64,000 nt of DNA from Acidobacteriaceae bacterium (lineage in GTDB: Bacteria > Acidobacteriota > Terriglobia > Terriglobales > Acidobacteriaceae): positions 84,265 to 148,264 of the forward strand of contig JANXUC010000021.1 of assembly GCA_025352065.1 (NCBI GenBank), read 5' to 3'. The translations under genes and the position numbers were made by a program. The notes beneath the pieces are model-generated. The model was given only the letters and a program-made list of their open reading frames with translations, was not told the DNA's origin and did no database searches. Each line of letters begins with the position of its first letter. Within the stretch, counting starts at the first letter, position 1. Below are positions 24,095 to 32,643 of this stretch, piece by piece.

Positions 24095-25206
24095 CGAAGC
24101 TGGGCTAATAACAGGCTGCGGTACAGGTTCAGCCACTGGTCGTGTACGGCACGCCAAGTGTAGTCGATGGATTGCCGATGAGCATTGTGGGAAAGGCGAG
24201 CAGCCAGGGCCGGGTCCCGCAGCAGCCGGATGATGTTGGCGGCGAGAGAAAGCCAATCCTCGGCGTCACACAGGAGCCCTGTCTGTTGGTGCTCCACCAT
24301 AAAGGGTATCCCTCCGGCATTCGTGGAGACTACCGGCATACCGGAAGCGAATGCTTCCATAATTGACACAGGCATATTGTCAGATCGGGAAGCGTTCACA
24401 AACAGTCCGCTTCGCTGGTACAGGCGAACAATCTCATGGTGAAGAACGCGTCCGCGCAGTTCGACGTGGCGGAGCTTCAGTTCTTCGATCAGTCGCCGAA
24501 GGTTGCTTTCCTCCGGGCCTGTGCCTGCCAGACAGAGTTGGGCATCCGGAAATTCTTTTTGTATCAGGGCGAAGGCGCGAAGCACGGTATCGATGCCATA
24601 GCGCGGTTCCAGGTTTCGAGTACAGAGTAAGAAGTGGTCCAAGGGACGGCAATCTGAATGGCTAGATCGTTGCAGATCGATAACATTCGGAATCGCTTGT
24701 GCTTGAATCTGAAAATTGCGCAACACGCCCTGTAGATAGGCCGACGGGACGACGACGCAATCGGCATTCTTAAGCACGGTTCGCGCCAGGCGAGATTCGC
24801 GCAAATGCGATTCCAGGGACGGACTATGGTAGTGAATCACAGTTTTCTTGCCGAGAAGCTTTGCCATCCAGTAGGCAGGAACGGTGGAAACTACGAACGA
24901 GGAACCAGCCCCTGAGAAGATGTGCGCAATATCAGTTTTCCGTATGCCCTGCGCTAGAGTTGCTAGATAAAGGGGAAAACGCAGGAGAGTCCGTAGGTAA
25001 GGAACGCGCTCGGCCCAGCCTGGCAATTCCGTGTTCTTTGCAACAAATGAAACGCAGACGGCAGGATCGTTCTGCCAGTTGCTGAGAAGAATAGCCGCCT
25101 GGACCTCTTGACCTCCAATGAACTGACGGAGAGAAGGCGCAACGACGACAACGCGGATTCGAATAGGGTGCCCCGCTTCCAGGAACTGCGCGTCCGCCTC
25201 AGGCAT
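24091..25206 (-). CDS. GT4 (GT-B) glycosyltransferase
   Basis: 371 residues. N-terminal VVVVAPSLRQFIGGQEVQAAIL (GG-Q variant of the GT4 loop), then KTVIHYHSPSLESHLRES, LLCTRNLEPRYGIDTVLRAF, LCLAGTGPEESNLRRLI and FVNASRSDNMPVSIMEAFASGMPVV (EX7E-like). It overlaps the sulfotransferase by 8 bases and the next GT4 by 4 bases, so all are translationally coupled. Together the two GT4 enzymes probably add two different sugars to one oligosaccharide. Donor and acceptor are unknown. Confidence 0.9.
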   Translation of the reverse strand: MPEADAQFLEAGHPIRIRVVVVAPSLRQFIGGQEVQAAILLSNWQNDPAVCVSFVAKNTELPGWAERVPYLRTLLRFPLYLATLAQGIRKTDIAHIFSGAGSSFVVSTVPAYWMAKLLGKKTVIHYHSPSLESHLRESRLARTVLKNADCVVVPSAYLQGVLRNFQIQAQAIPNVIDLQRSSHSDCRPLDHFLLCTRNLEPRYGIDTVLRAFALIQKEFPDAQLCLAGTGPEESNLRRLIEELKLRHVELRGRVLHHEIVRLYQRSGLFVNASRSDNMPVSIMEAFASGMPVVSTNAGGIPFMVEHQQTGLLCDAEDWLSLAANIIRLLRDPALAARLSHNAHRQSIDYTWRAVHDQWLNLYRSLLLAQLR

Positions 25207-26236
25207 TCGCGTGGTCGGGCTGACCTGGACTCTCCCGCTCCTGGTTTTGGCCTACAGGGTCATCGCCAAAACGAAGGCGATCCGTGTTTACGAATCGACC
25301 TAGCGGAGTATGAGTGCGGAGCCATTCTTTGGCTGCAAAATATGGAGGGTACAGCTTCTGCATAGTTCTGACCTGGAAATTTCTCTGGGCAGGAGAATGG
25401 AACATCAGACCGTACCCAAGCTCCAGGAGGAGATCGCCAATCACGGACTCGAGGCTGGCTATGTCGGCGTGGGAAAGGCGCCTCTCCCAACGGCCGATGG
25501 GATTCCCGGCGGCGGGATTCCGGTCTTCGCGAAAGGTTGAATTTGGATTGCTCAACGTGCCAACGGCGGTTTTTGCGATGACGGAGTGGTTGAGATCCTG
25601 ACCAATGAAGGTGCCAATTTTGGCTAAGGTTTCTTGCGGGCGAGAAACCAGATCCTCGAAATGAACTTCGAGGTATCGGCCCGGGATGTTGCGTCCGTCG
25701 GACCGACCCTGATCCACTTTCCACTTCCAGTGCAGAGCGCCGACGAGCATGGCGCGCTTGGAATCCCAGGGGAAAGGATGGATCCAGCCTTCTTTGCCGA
25801 GGGAAACGGCGACATCCCTGCCGTCGCGAATCATGTGAACAAATAGAGCATGGGGCACATCGCGGGCGATGGTAGGAATGTGGAGCAAATTGTCTGGACC
25901 CCAGACTGCCCATCGTTCCACACCCTGGATGCGCGCAATTTCGTTCATGACGATCTGAAGAAAATCGCCATAGTTGCGACACTCGCCGAGGATACGGCTC
26001 TCCAAGGAGTTGCGCTCCAGTCCCGAGAGGCGGAACTGGTAGCTGCGGAACCAGACATCCAAAAGGCGCTTGCGATTTCCTAATTCACTCAAACTGCCGA
26101 ATTTGGGCACCAAAAGATCGAAGGCGGCTGGTTCGGTGCGATACACGGCAAAACTTCCGGAAGACAGCAGCGTGTGGTAAAGCAAGGTAGTTCCGGAGCG
26201 AGCCGATCCTAGGACGAAAACAGGTGGTTTGCTCAT
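25199..26236 (-). CDS. PAPS-dependent sulfotransferase
   Basis: 345 residues from ATG 26236 (ATGA overlap with the upstream SDR stop). The 5'-phosphosulfate loop is FVLGSARSGTTLLYHTLLSS. The 3'-phosphate site is in HALFVHMIRDGRDVAVSLG, with the conserved Arg-Asp-x-Arg pattern. VHFEDLVSRPQETLAKIGTFIG is the later family block. It is predicted to move sulfate from PAPS to a hydroxyl of a sugar or lipid. Sitting between an SDR and two glycosyltransferases, it most likely sulfates a cell-surface glycan. No PAPS synthesis genes are in the window. Confidence 0.88.
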   Translation of the reverse strand: MSKPPVFVLGSARSGTTLLYHTLLSSGSFAVYRTEPAAFDLLVPKFGSLSELGNRKRLLDVWFRSYQFRLSGLERNSLESRILGECRNYGDFLQIVMNEIARIQGVERWAVWGPDNLLHIPTIARDVPHALFVHMIRDGRDVAVSLGKEGWIHPFPWDSKRAMLVGALHWKWKVDQGRSDGRNIPGRYLEVHFEDLVSRPQETLAKIGTFIGQDLNHSVIAKTAVGTLSNPNSTFREDRNPAAGNPIGRWERRLSHADIASLESVIGDLLLELGYGLMFHSPAQRNFQVRTMQKLYPPYFAAKEWLRTHTPLGRFVNTDRLRFGDDPVGQNQERESPGQPDHANA

Positions 26237-27312
26237 GGGGTTCGCGCGTCCAGTCCGGCGTCCCCGCCAGTCGGTCTGGAATTCCACCTCAAACTCCCGG
26301 CTCCAAGAGAAGCAAAAGAAGCGAACGTCCGTCGGAGAGCCTCCGCGGTCGGAACCTGTTGCTTCCAGCCCAGGTCTTTGATCCGTTGATTATCGAAACG
26401 GTGCCCTTTCCAAATGGCTGCGGTCTTGTAAGGAGTGAGGAGCGCAGGAATCTGGCCGCGGGAATACCTGTGGTAGCGAGCGACGGCACGCGACGCCAAC
26501 ATGGCGAGTCCATAGGGAACGTGGACGGAGGGAATCTTAGCGACTTGCTGCTTGTAGCCCTGGATAAACTCCGAGACGGTCGGCAAGTCGTCGTCCAGAA
26601 CGTTGTAAGACTGACCCGATGCACTGGGGCTGATACCGGCGAGAATGATCGCGTCTGCGCAGTTTTCTACGTACGAGAGCGGCAACAGGTTCTTCACACC
26701 TCCGAGCTGGAACAAGGTATCGCCGACTACAATGCCAACTCGTGACGGGAAGGCCTTGCCTCCAGGACCATAGAGCACGCCGGGCCGCACGACAACGAGA
26801 TCGATAGAACGCTGTGTGGCGAAGTCGCGAAAGAGCTGCTCCTGCCAAATTTTGGCGTGGGTATACGAATCCCGTCCTTCTGGTTTTGCATCAAGCGGAC
26901 AATCCTCCGTGATGGAGCAACTGCCGGGGAGATCCGAGGTACCGTAAACACCCAGGGAACTAGTCAGTACGACCCGGGGAGATCCGCCTTCCCTCTCCAA
27001 GGCTTGCAGCAGGCTCTCGGAGGCAACGACAGTGTCGTGGAAGAGGGTAGCAGCGGCTCCGCGCATGGCAGCGGCAAGGTGATAGACAGTATGGATTCCC
27101 TGGACCACATGGCACGCAGTACTTCTGGATGCCAGATTTCCTGCGACTTGATCGATGCACGCACTGGGATAGGCACGGCGGAGATCTTCCAGCCGGGAAA
27201 GGTCACTGTTCGCGCGAACTAAACATCTTACGTAGTTCTGGCCGCTGGCGAGCAAGCGCGCCACCAGGACACTTCCAAGAAATCCGCCAGCTCCGGTGAC
27301 CAATACACTCAT
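26233..27312 (-). CDS. NAD-dependent epimerase/dehydratase (extended SDR)
   Basis: 359 residues. The nucleotide loop is VLVTGAGGFLGSVLVARLL. TSSLGVYG holds the Ser/Thr and SYTHAKIWQEQLF the YxxxK pair (Tyr-Thr-His-Ala-Lys). VVRPGVLYGPGGKAF is a standard extended-SDR block. It overlaps both neighbours by ATGA (27309-27312 and 26233-26236). Within the cassette it probably makes or modifies the nucleotide sugar used by the glycosyltransferases. An alternative is a 3-beta-hydroxysteroid-dehydrogenase-like reduction; the fold does not decide. Confidence 0.87.
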   Translation of the reverse strand: MSVLVTGAGGFLGSVLVARLLASGQNYVRCLVRANSDLSRLEDLRRAYPSACIDQVAGNLASRSTACHVVQGIHTVYHLAAAMRGAAATLFHDTVVASESLLQALEREGGSPRVVLTSSLGVYGTSDLPGSCSITEDCPLDAKPEGRDSYTHAKIWQEQLFRDFATQRSIDLVVVRPGVLYGPGGKAFPSRVGIVVGDTLFQLGGVKNLLPLSYVENCADAIILAGISPSASGQSYNVLDDDLPTVSEFIQGYKQQVAKIPSVHVPYGLAMLASRAVARYHRYSRGQIPALLTPYKTAAIWKGHRFDNQRIKDLGWKQQVPTAEALRRTFASFASLGAGSLRWNSRPTGGDAGLDARTP

Positions 27313-28388
27313 CGGGGGAGAACCTCGGCTCCCAGCAGTTGGTCAATGACGGCATCGGTCATCGCAGCAACGCGCAATATTTCTCTATATGGAATGGGCA
27401 CAGGGGTGTCGTGCAGAATACTTTCGTGAAATTCGGCAATGAGAGTCTGGAACCCGGCGAAGAACTGATAATCCGAACGGGCAAACCTTGCCAGGTTCTT
27501 GCCGCCCTGGCGGAAATGCCGCCAACTGCGCCCGAAGGGAGTAGCAAGGCGCCCGATAACACCCGGAAGTTTGGTACTCGCGTCAAGGGTAATGGTGCTA
27601 TTGGTAAAGTCCAAGTACGCGGTGTTCTTGGTACCGTGAAAAATCAAAGTGTGCTGCACGGGCCGGATCTGGGCAGAGAACGTTCCGTAGGCGGAAGCCC
27701 GTTGTCCGACGATCATGACACGAAGTTCATCCAGCAAACTGGAATTCGTCACCTCTTGAGATCCTTGCCACGAGCGGACGAGTACGGAAGGGTTGTCGTC
27801 GGGAAGAAACTCTGTAATTTTGTTAAGAATGTGATCGAGCACGTTCTGCAAAAGACCGCCCGGGAGCGAATGCACCCAATGATCGCGGTCGGCCAAGAGG
27901 GGGCGGCCGAACGCACCGGCCAAGTCATATCCTAGAAAGCTTTCAAGATGGACAACTTCACCCATCGCGCCTTCCTGAACCAAGGCTCGCAAAGTGCGAA
28001 GAATCGGATCAAAGTAGTACGTGTAGCAGACCGTAAGCTTTCGCTGGCGGCGCTCAGCGTGCCGCACGAGTTGCTCAGCCTCAGCGAAATCGAGCGCGAC
28101 TGGCTTCTCGACAACGAGGTGACAATTCGCGTCCAGAGCTTTCCGAGCGAGCGAAAGGTGGGAACTCGGGGGGGTGGCAATATGAACTACATCCGGGTTC
28201 TCCTTAGCCAGCATTTCATCGAAATCGGTGTAGTAGTTGGGGATGTGATAGCGCACGGCAACTTGCTTGGCCATGAGCAATTCGGTATCGCAAACAGCAA
28301 CCATCCGGGCTGCGAATGTTTTCTGAATTTCCGCGATGTGCTGGTCAGCAACTTTTCCGCAGCCGACCAAAACAACTTTGAGGGTCAC
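27309..28388 (-). CDS. Gfo/Idh/MocA-family dehydrogenase
   Basis: 359 residues. The NAD-binding loop is VVLVGCGKVADQHIAEIQK, and VVEKPVALDFAEAEQLV holds the catalytic Lys (EKP motif). YYFDPILRTLRAL and VHSLPGGLLQNVLDHILNKI form the substrate side. It is the first gene of the five-gene cassette and overlaps the SDR by ATGA. It is a second, divergent copy relative to the Gfo/Idh gene at 14511-15560 and is not likely to duplicate its role. It is probably an oxidoreductase acting on a nucleotide sugar. Confidence 0.85.
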   Translation of the reverse strand: MTLKVVLVGCGKVADQHIAEIQKTFAARMVAVCDTELLMAKQVAVRYHIPNYYTDFDEMLAKENPDVVHIATPPSSHLSLARKALDANCHLVVEKPVALDFAEAEQLVRHAERRQRKLTVCYTYYFDPILRTLRALVQEGAMGEVVHLESFLGYDLAGAFGRPLLADRDHWVHSLPGGLLQNVLDHILNKITEFLPDDNPSVLVRSWQGSQEVTNSSLLDELRVMIVGQRASAYGTFSAQIRPVQHTLIFHGTKNTAYLDFTNSTITLDASTKLPGVIGRLATPFGRSWRHFRQGGKNLARFARSDYQFFAGFQTLIAEFHESILHDTPVPIPYREILRVAAMTDAVIDQLLGAEVLPR

Positions 28389-28864
28389 GGAGCACCCTCC
28401 GGCGGCAGACGTTGGAAAGAACTAGATGGAATTGCAGTCGAGCGGTTTGCCTGGCATCGGACACTAGAAAAACTGCAGGGGGGAAAATACGTGCGCCGAC
28501 GTAAGAAGAGATCGCTACTCATGGCCCAAGTGTCAGTCAAAACGGCACCAAAGAGAGAGGAATGAACTATCCGGCGAGTGATCGGAAGCAGGTTGCCCAT
28601 TGCCCGCCTAGTTGCATGATTCTACGCTATCTGTGCGATAAGGCGAGGGTTTCAATAAGGCACCTGGAAGGCGAAAGTCCTTCGCGGCTTTATTTTGGGA
28701 CACTGCCTTCAGTGCAACTCACTCGTGAGGCATTGGCTGCCGCAAGTGCGGACATCTTCGTAAGTTATTGAATCTGAAGATAGTAAAAACTGCAAGAATT
28801 GGCGAAAAAGGCTTTTTGCGACCGCTTCCCTACACTCAACGCGACCAGCTAAACTAGTAGGGTC
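28389..28864. other. Intergenic region between divergent units
   Basis: 476 bases between the five-gene cassette (minus) and DUF3467 (plus). A 69-codon frame at 28562-28771 has no recognisable similarity and a poorly placed ribosome site, so I do not call it. Promoters for both directions should lie here. Nothing else stands out. Confidence 0.5.
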
Positions 28865-29161
28865 ATGATCAATCCAACTCAGCCCAACATTAAGCTCACC
28901 GAAACAGAGGATTATCGCGAAACCTACGCCAACAGCGTGCAGGTTCGCGTCAACGTGTGGGATTTCTTTCTCATCTTTGGCACCCTGCAGCAGCAAAGCG
29001 AGACGCAGGTCGAAGTGCGGAATTTTCAGGGTATTTATTTAAGCCCACAACAGGCAAAAGCGCTGGCGGCAATTCTGCAGCAGAATATTGCAGGCTATGA
29101 AGGCACATTTGGTGAGATTAAGCTGGATCCTCGGATGGTTGGGTCCGGGCCGGTGAATTAA
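28865..29161 (+). CDS. DUF3467 family protein
   Basis: 98 residues: YANSVQVRVNVWDFFLIFGT, VRNFQGIYLSPQQAKALAAI and GYEGTFGEIKLD match the small DUF3467 family found widely in bacteria, usually as a short soluble beta-rich protein of unknown role. The length is normal. It is followed after 26 bases by the GT39 gene, but no functional link is known. Confidence 0.85.
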   Translation: MINPTQPNIKLTETEDYRETYANSVQVRVNVWDFFLIFGTLQQQSETQVEVRNFQGIYLSPQQAKALAAILQQNIAGYEGTFGEIKLDPRMVGSGPVN

Positions 29162-29187
29162 CGCTGCCTGCCGTCAAGGACACTCCC

Positions 29188-30798
29188 CTGAAACAGACAA
29201 TCCTTCGCATCGTTGGCGCGACTCTAGTATTTTTTCTCCTGTTCGCGGCGTTAGTGGCGCTACATACGCCCCTGCTGCGACTTCCGTTTTTTTGGGACGA
29301 GGCGGGATACTACATCCCCGCAGCGCACGATTTGTTCCTAACAGGGAGCCTGATTCCACAATCTACAGTGAGCAACGCGCATCCGCCTCTGGTGCTGGGT
29401 TGGCTGGCGTTGTGCTGGAGGGTATTCGGCTACTCGACCGTGGTGGCGCGAATGGCGATGCTGGCGGTGGCGGCATTTACGCTCACGGGCTTGTACCGTC
29501 TGGCGGAACGGGCGAACAACCCGAGTGTCGCGATCGGGACGGTGCTGCTGACGGCGTTGTATCCCGTATTTTTCGCGCAGAGCTCGTTGGCGCACATGGA
29601 CTTGGCGGTGGCAGGCCTGACGTTTTGGGGGCTGCACGCCTATCTGCATGACCGGCGCTGGGCGATGTTTTTCTGGTTCTCGATAGCCGCGCTGGCCAAG
29701 GAAACTGCGATTCTTGCGCCATTCGCGCTGGCGGCGTGGGAGTGTGCTGGGTACTTATTTCGTTCCAGCAAATGGTGGAAATTGCGGCTTTTTTCGGAAC
29801 AGAACTTTGCTCGTATCGCTGTGCTGGCTGCAACCGCAATTCCTTTAGCAGCGTGGTTTGCGCATCACTACTCGAAGACGGGATTTGTTTTTGGTAATCC
29901 CGAGTTTTTTCGCTACAACGTGCAGGCGACGGCGCATCCGGTGCGGATCGTGTTTGCCTTGCTCGGAAGGCTTTGGCAGACGTTTGTCTACATGGGAATG
30001 TGGGCGGTGACGGCTGTGACGGTTTATGCAATGTCGCGACCAGCGCTGGCGTCGGAACTGTCGAAATCGGAACAGGCCGACGATTCGGAGACTCGGACAC
30101 GCATTCGAATTCCTGTCCAACTCGTGTTTGCAGTTGTAATTTTGACTTACGTCGGGGCACTGTCGGTGATTGGTGGGGCCGTTCTGTCGCGCTACATGCT
30201 CCCTGTCGTTCCACTGGTGATTATGATCGGCGTTTCTACAATTTGGCGGCGGCTTGCTTTCTGGAAATGGATCGTTGGCGGGCTGGCGGCACTCTTTGTT
30301 CTGGGCTGGTTCTGGAATCCGCCGTTTACCTTTCCGTTTGAGGACAACCTCGCTTACCGAGACTATGTGCAATTGCATCAGGTGGGCGCTAGCTATCTTG
30401 AGACACGCTATCCGAATGCGCGGGTACTGACGGCGTGGCCTGCATCCGACGAACTGAACCGGCCTTGGCTGGGGTATGTCCACCAACCGATGCATCTTGT
30501 ACGAATCGAGAACTTTTCTTTGGAGCCGGTGCAAGCTGCGGCCTCCTCGTCCACTCCTTATGACGTGGCGCTCGTTTTCTCGACCAAGTACGAGCCTGTG
30601 ATGAATGTAGCGAGTTGGCCGCCGTGGGTGCGGCTGAGAACGCGATTTTTCGACTACCATCGTGATCTGCCGCCGGAAGTGATTGCGCAGATGCTGGGAG
30701 CTCGGATTGTGATGCAGGAGCATCGCGGAGCGCAGTGGATTGCTGTTCTGGTCATAGAAAGGCCGGTGGATGCGGAGTTGCGTCCACCGGCCTTGTAA
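29188..30798 (+). CDS. GT39 (ArnT/PMT-like) membrane glycosyltransferase, probable CTG start
   Basis: About 536 residues. The first standard start, GTG 29254, would cut the first membrane helix in half. The frame is open back to 29122 with no ATG, GTG or TTG, but CTG 29188 lies 7 bases after AAGGA and gives LKQTILRIVGATLVFFLLFA, a complete first helix. The GT39 Asp-Glu motif is in LRLPFFWDEAGYYIPAAHDL. At least eight further hydrophobic segments follow, then a soluble C-terminal domain (from about residue 375). GT39 enzymes transfer a sugar from a polyprenyl-phosphate carrier to lipid or protein on the periplasmic side. The acceptor is unknown. Confidence 0.85.
   Translation: MKQTILRIVGATLVFFLLFAALVALHTPLLRLPFFWDEAGYYIPAAHDLFLTGSLIPQSTVSNAHPPLVLGWLALCWRVFGYSTVVARMAMLAVAAFTLTGLYRLAERANNPSVAIGTVLLTALYPVFFAQSSLAHMDLAVAGLTFWGLHAYLHDRRWAMFFWFSIAALAKETAILAPFALAAWECAGYLFRSSKWWKLRLFSEQNFARIAVLAATAIPLAAWFAHHYSKTGFVFGNPEFFRYNVQATAHPVRIVFALLGRLWQTFVYMGMWAVTAVTVYAMSRPALASELSKSEQADDSETRTRIRIPVQLVFAVVILTYVGALSVIGGAVLSRYMLPVVPLVIMIGVSTIWRRLAFWKWIVGGLAALFVLGWFWNPPFTFPFEDNLAYRDYVQLHQVGASYLETRYPNARVLTAWPASDELNRPWLGYVHQPMHLVRIENFSLEPVQAAASSSTPYDVALVFSTKYEPVMNVASWPPWVRLRTRFFDYHRDLPPEVIAQMLGARIVMQEHRGAQWIAVLVIERPVDAELRPPAL
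30761..30792. terminator. Hairpin at end of GT39 gene
   Basis: GGCCGGTGGA (30761-30770) pairs perfectly with TCCACCGGCC (30783-30792), a 10-base stem inside the last codons, followed by TTGTAATT and preceded by AAA. It probably ends transcription of both convergent genes (GT39 and DinB). It is unusual in lying within the coding sequence. Confidence 0.6.
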
Positions 30799-30815
30799 TT
30801 CCCGGGATCTGACGA

Positions 30816-31319
30816 CTATTTTTCGTCCGCCGTGGGACCGTAGGCTTGTGGCACCGGCACGTTGTTCATACGGTAGTAGACGCCTAGCTGGGCGCGGTGA
30901 TGGATGGTGTAATTCATGATCATGCTGCGGACTACGGCGACGCGCGGCATCTTGAAAATGACGTTGCCGCCCGCCAGCAGCGTCCACGGCGTCATCATTT
31001 CCTGATCGGTCGCCTTGGCGAGAGCTGCTCGGCACTCGGCCACTCCTTTATCGAATGCTTCCAGCACCTGCTGTCGAGATTTGGCGACGAAAGGCTCATA
31101 TGCCGCACCACCTACCGGGGCAATATCCATTTCTTCCATCGCCATGGTGGCTGCGGCCCATCCAGGCATCTCGACGATGTGCCCGGCGAGGTGCCCCATA
31201 TCCATAGATTTTTCGTGGGGCTTGAAGGTTAATTTGTCTTCGGGAAGGCGCTCGAGGTGCTTCCGCGTGTTAGCCATTTCCATGTCGAACTCGGGTAGCA
31301 GTGCTTCGCTGATTGCCAT
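30816..31319 (-). CDS. DinB-superfamily protein
   Basis: 167 residues, a four-helix bundle. The metal site is suggested by DMGHLAGHIVEM (His in helix 2) and YTIHHRAQLGVYYRMNNVPV (His-His in helix 4), the DinB/DUF664-like pattern. Many acidobacteria encode several such proteins. Relatives may be metal-dependent hydrolases or thiol-transferases. No partner is visible, and it stands alone convergent with GT39. Confidence 0.85.
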   Translation of the reverse strand: MAISEALLPEFDMEMANTRKHLERLPEDKLTFKPHEKSMDMGHLAGHIVEMPGWAAATMAMEEMDIAPVGGAAYEPFVAKSRQQVLEAFDKGVAECRAALAKATDQEMMTPWTLLAGGNVIFKMPRVAVVRSMIMNYTIHHRAQLGVYYRMNNVPVPQAYGPTADEK

Positions 31320-31404
31320 AAATGTGCTCCTTAGTGATGTTGCGTTTTGAGGCTGCCTTAGACGGCAGGCCGCCAGTGCATAGCATCTGGCGAGAGCGTG
31401 CCGA

Positions 31405-32643
31405 TCAAGATGCGATTAAGTGGCACGAATGGGTTTTCACCACCAGCCAGACGACTCGCCCCTCGATTAGACGCAGAGAATCGCGGGCAGCGAGCGTGAG
31501 TTGGACCTCTATTTCTAAAGCTGCGGAGGGTGTGACGGCGGATTCGGGGGTGGCGGAGTATTCGCCGCATCTTACGCGAGCAACGACAACCATGTCGCGG
31601 CGTTCAGCGGAAATCACGGTGCCCGGGATAACGTTGCGTGCGCTGATTTCGCGGGGCTCCGCAGTGGCTAGAAGAATGTCTCCCGCCCGAATTCCGACCT
31701 TGAGTTTTGCTCCGACACCGGCGCGGACGAGTGGTGTTTCCAGTCGGACATTCGTGTCAGCTACGCGGCACGTCAGGGTACCGCGGTCCTCGTGGACGGC
31801 TTCCACCACTCCATTGAAAATATTTTCAAATCCCGCCAGTTGCGCAACGGTTTCCATGCGGGGCGCCGTCATCACTTGATGCGGAGAGCCTTGCTCGACG
31901 ATTCGCCCTTGTTCCATTACAAGCACGTTTTCACCCAGGGCGAACACCTCATCGCGACTGTGGGTGACATACAGGATAGGGACGCGATGCGCTTCGTTCC
32001 AGAGGCGGAGGTCGTCCAAAATGCGAGATTTCGTCGGGAAATCGAGTGCCGCGAGTGGCTCATCGAGCAGGAGGGCACGAGGATCGGTTACCAGCGATCG
32101 CGCCAAAGCGACGCGCTGGCGTTCGCCTCCGGAGAGATCGCCTGGCTTGCGCTGACGCAGGTGTGAGATTTTGAAAGACTCCAGGATCGCTTGCGTTCGA
32201 GAGTGCTGCTCGTGCCGGTCGAGCTTCGCTAGCCCGTAGGCGATGTTCTGTTCGCTGGTCAGGTGCGGGAATAGCGCAAGATCCTGGAACACGTAACCTA
32301 TTCGACGCTGTGCTGCCGAGATGGACACCCGGCGCTCCTTGTCAAACAAAATGCGGTCTTCGACAACGATTCGGCCGGTGTCCGGACGCGAGAGTCCGGC
32401 GACGCAATTCAGCAGAGTTGTCTTGCCTGCTCCGGAAGCTCCAAAAATGATGGTGAAACCAGAGGGGGCCTGGAACTTGACTTCCAGTCCAGCCTCGGGG
32501 GCTAGAACCCGGGTCTTTAAGGGGCTGGGTGGCACGACTGAAGTTGTGCCCTTCCCGTGATGGTTGGGGGCAACAGCCGCATTCTCGCCGCCGCGAGAAT
32601 TCGTCTGTGGCAAGAATTGCTTTTGAATCGAGACATCAAGCAC
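31405..32643 (-). CDS. modC: Molybdate-type ABC transporter ATP-binding protein with repeat-encoded insertion
   Basis: 412 residues from GTG 32643 (opening VLDVSIQKQF matches the family start; ATG 32667 is an alternative). Walker A is IIFGASGAGKTTLLNCVAGL, the ABC signature is LSGGERQRVALARSL, Walker B is ALLLDEPLAAL, and the C-terminal third has TOBE-like molybdate-binding repeats. Between the first strand (residue 10) and LEVKFQAPSG (residue 53) there are about 40 extra residues (including GKGTTSVVPPSPLKTRVLAP) that match a dispersed palindromic repeat. The insertion keeps the frame. It overlaps modB by 8 bases. No ModA is nearby. Confidence 0.85.
   Translation of the reverse strand: MLDVSIQKQFLPQTNSRGGENAAVAPNHHGKGTTSVVPPSPLKTRVLAPEAGLEVKFQAPSGFTIIFGASGAGKTTLLNCVAGLSRPDTGRIVVEDRILFDKERRVSISAAQRRIGYVFQDLALFPHLTSEQNIAYGLAKLDRHEQHSRTQAILESFKISHLRQRKPGDLSGGERQRVALARSLVTDPRALLLDEPLAALDFPTKSRILDDLRLWNEAHRVPILYVTHSRDEVFALGENVLVMEQGRIVEQGSPHQVMTAPRMETVAQLAGFENIFNGVVEAVHEDRGTLTCRVADTNVRLETPLVRAGVGAKLKVGIRAGDILLATAEPREISARNVIPGTVISAERRDMVVVARVRCGEYSATPESAVTPSAALEIEVQLTLAARDSLRLIEGRVVWLVVKTHSCHLIAS
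32475..32560. repeat. Dispersed palindromic repeat inside modC coding sequence
   Basis: GGCACGACTGAAGTTGTGCC at 32531-32550. Its reverse complement differs from the intergenic copy at 957-976 by one base, and both are followed by a CCGGG..AGCCCC motif. Both copies encode GTTSVVP in the frame read, so this repeat family can lie in-frame. Confidence 0.8.

Noticed and set aside
28562..28771. 69-codon frame upstream of the DUF3467 gene
   Set aside because: Purine-rich stretch too close to the ATG and no recognisable motif; not enough to call a gene.
29845..31035. 396-residue minus frame opposite GT39 and DinB
   Set aside because: Antisense shadow; it crosses the stop region of two clear genes and has no domain.
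32531..32550. TGGCACGACTGAAGTTG considered as a sigma-54 promoter
   Set aside because: The spacing between the -24 and -12 elements is wrong, and the sequence is the palindromic repeat inside modC.
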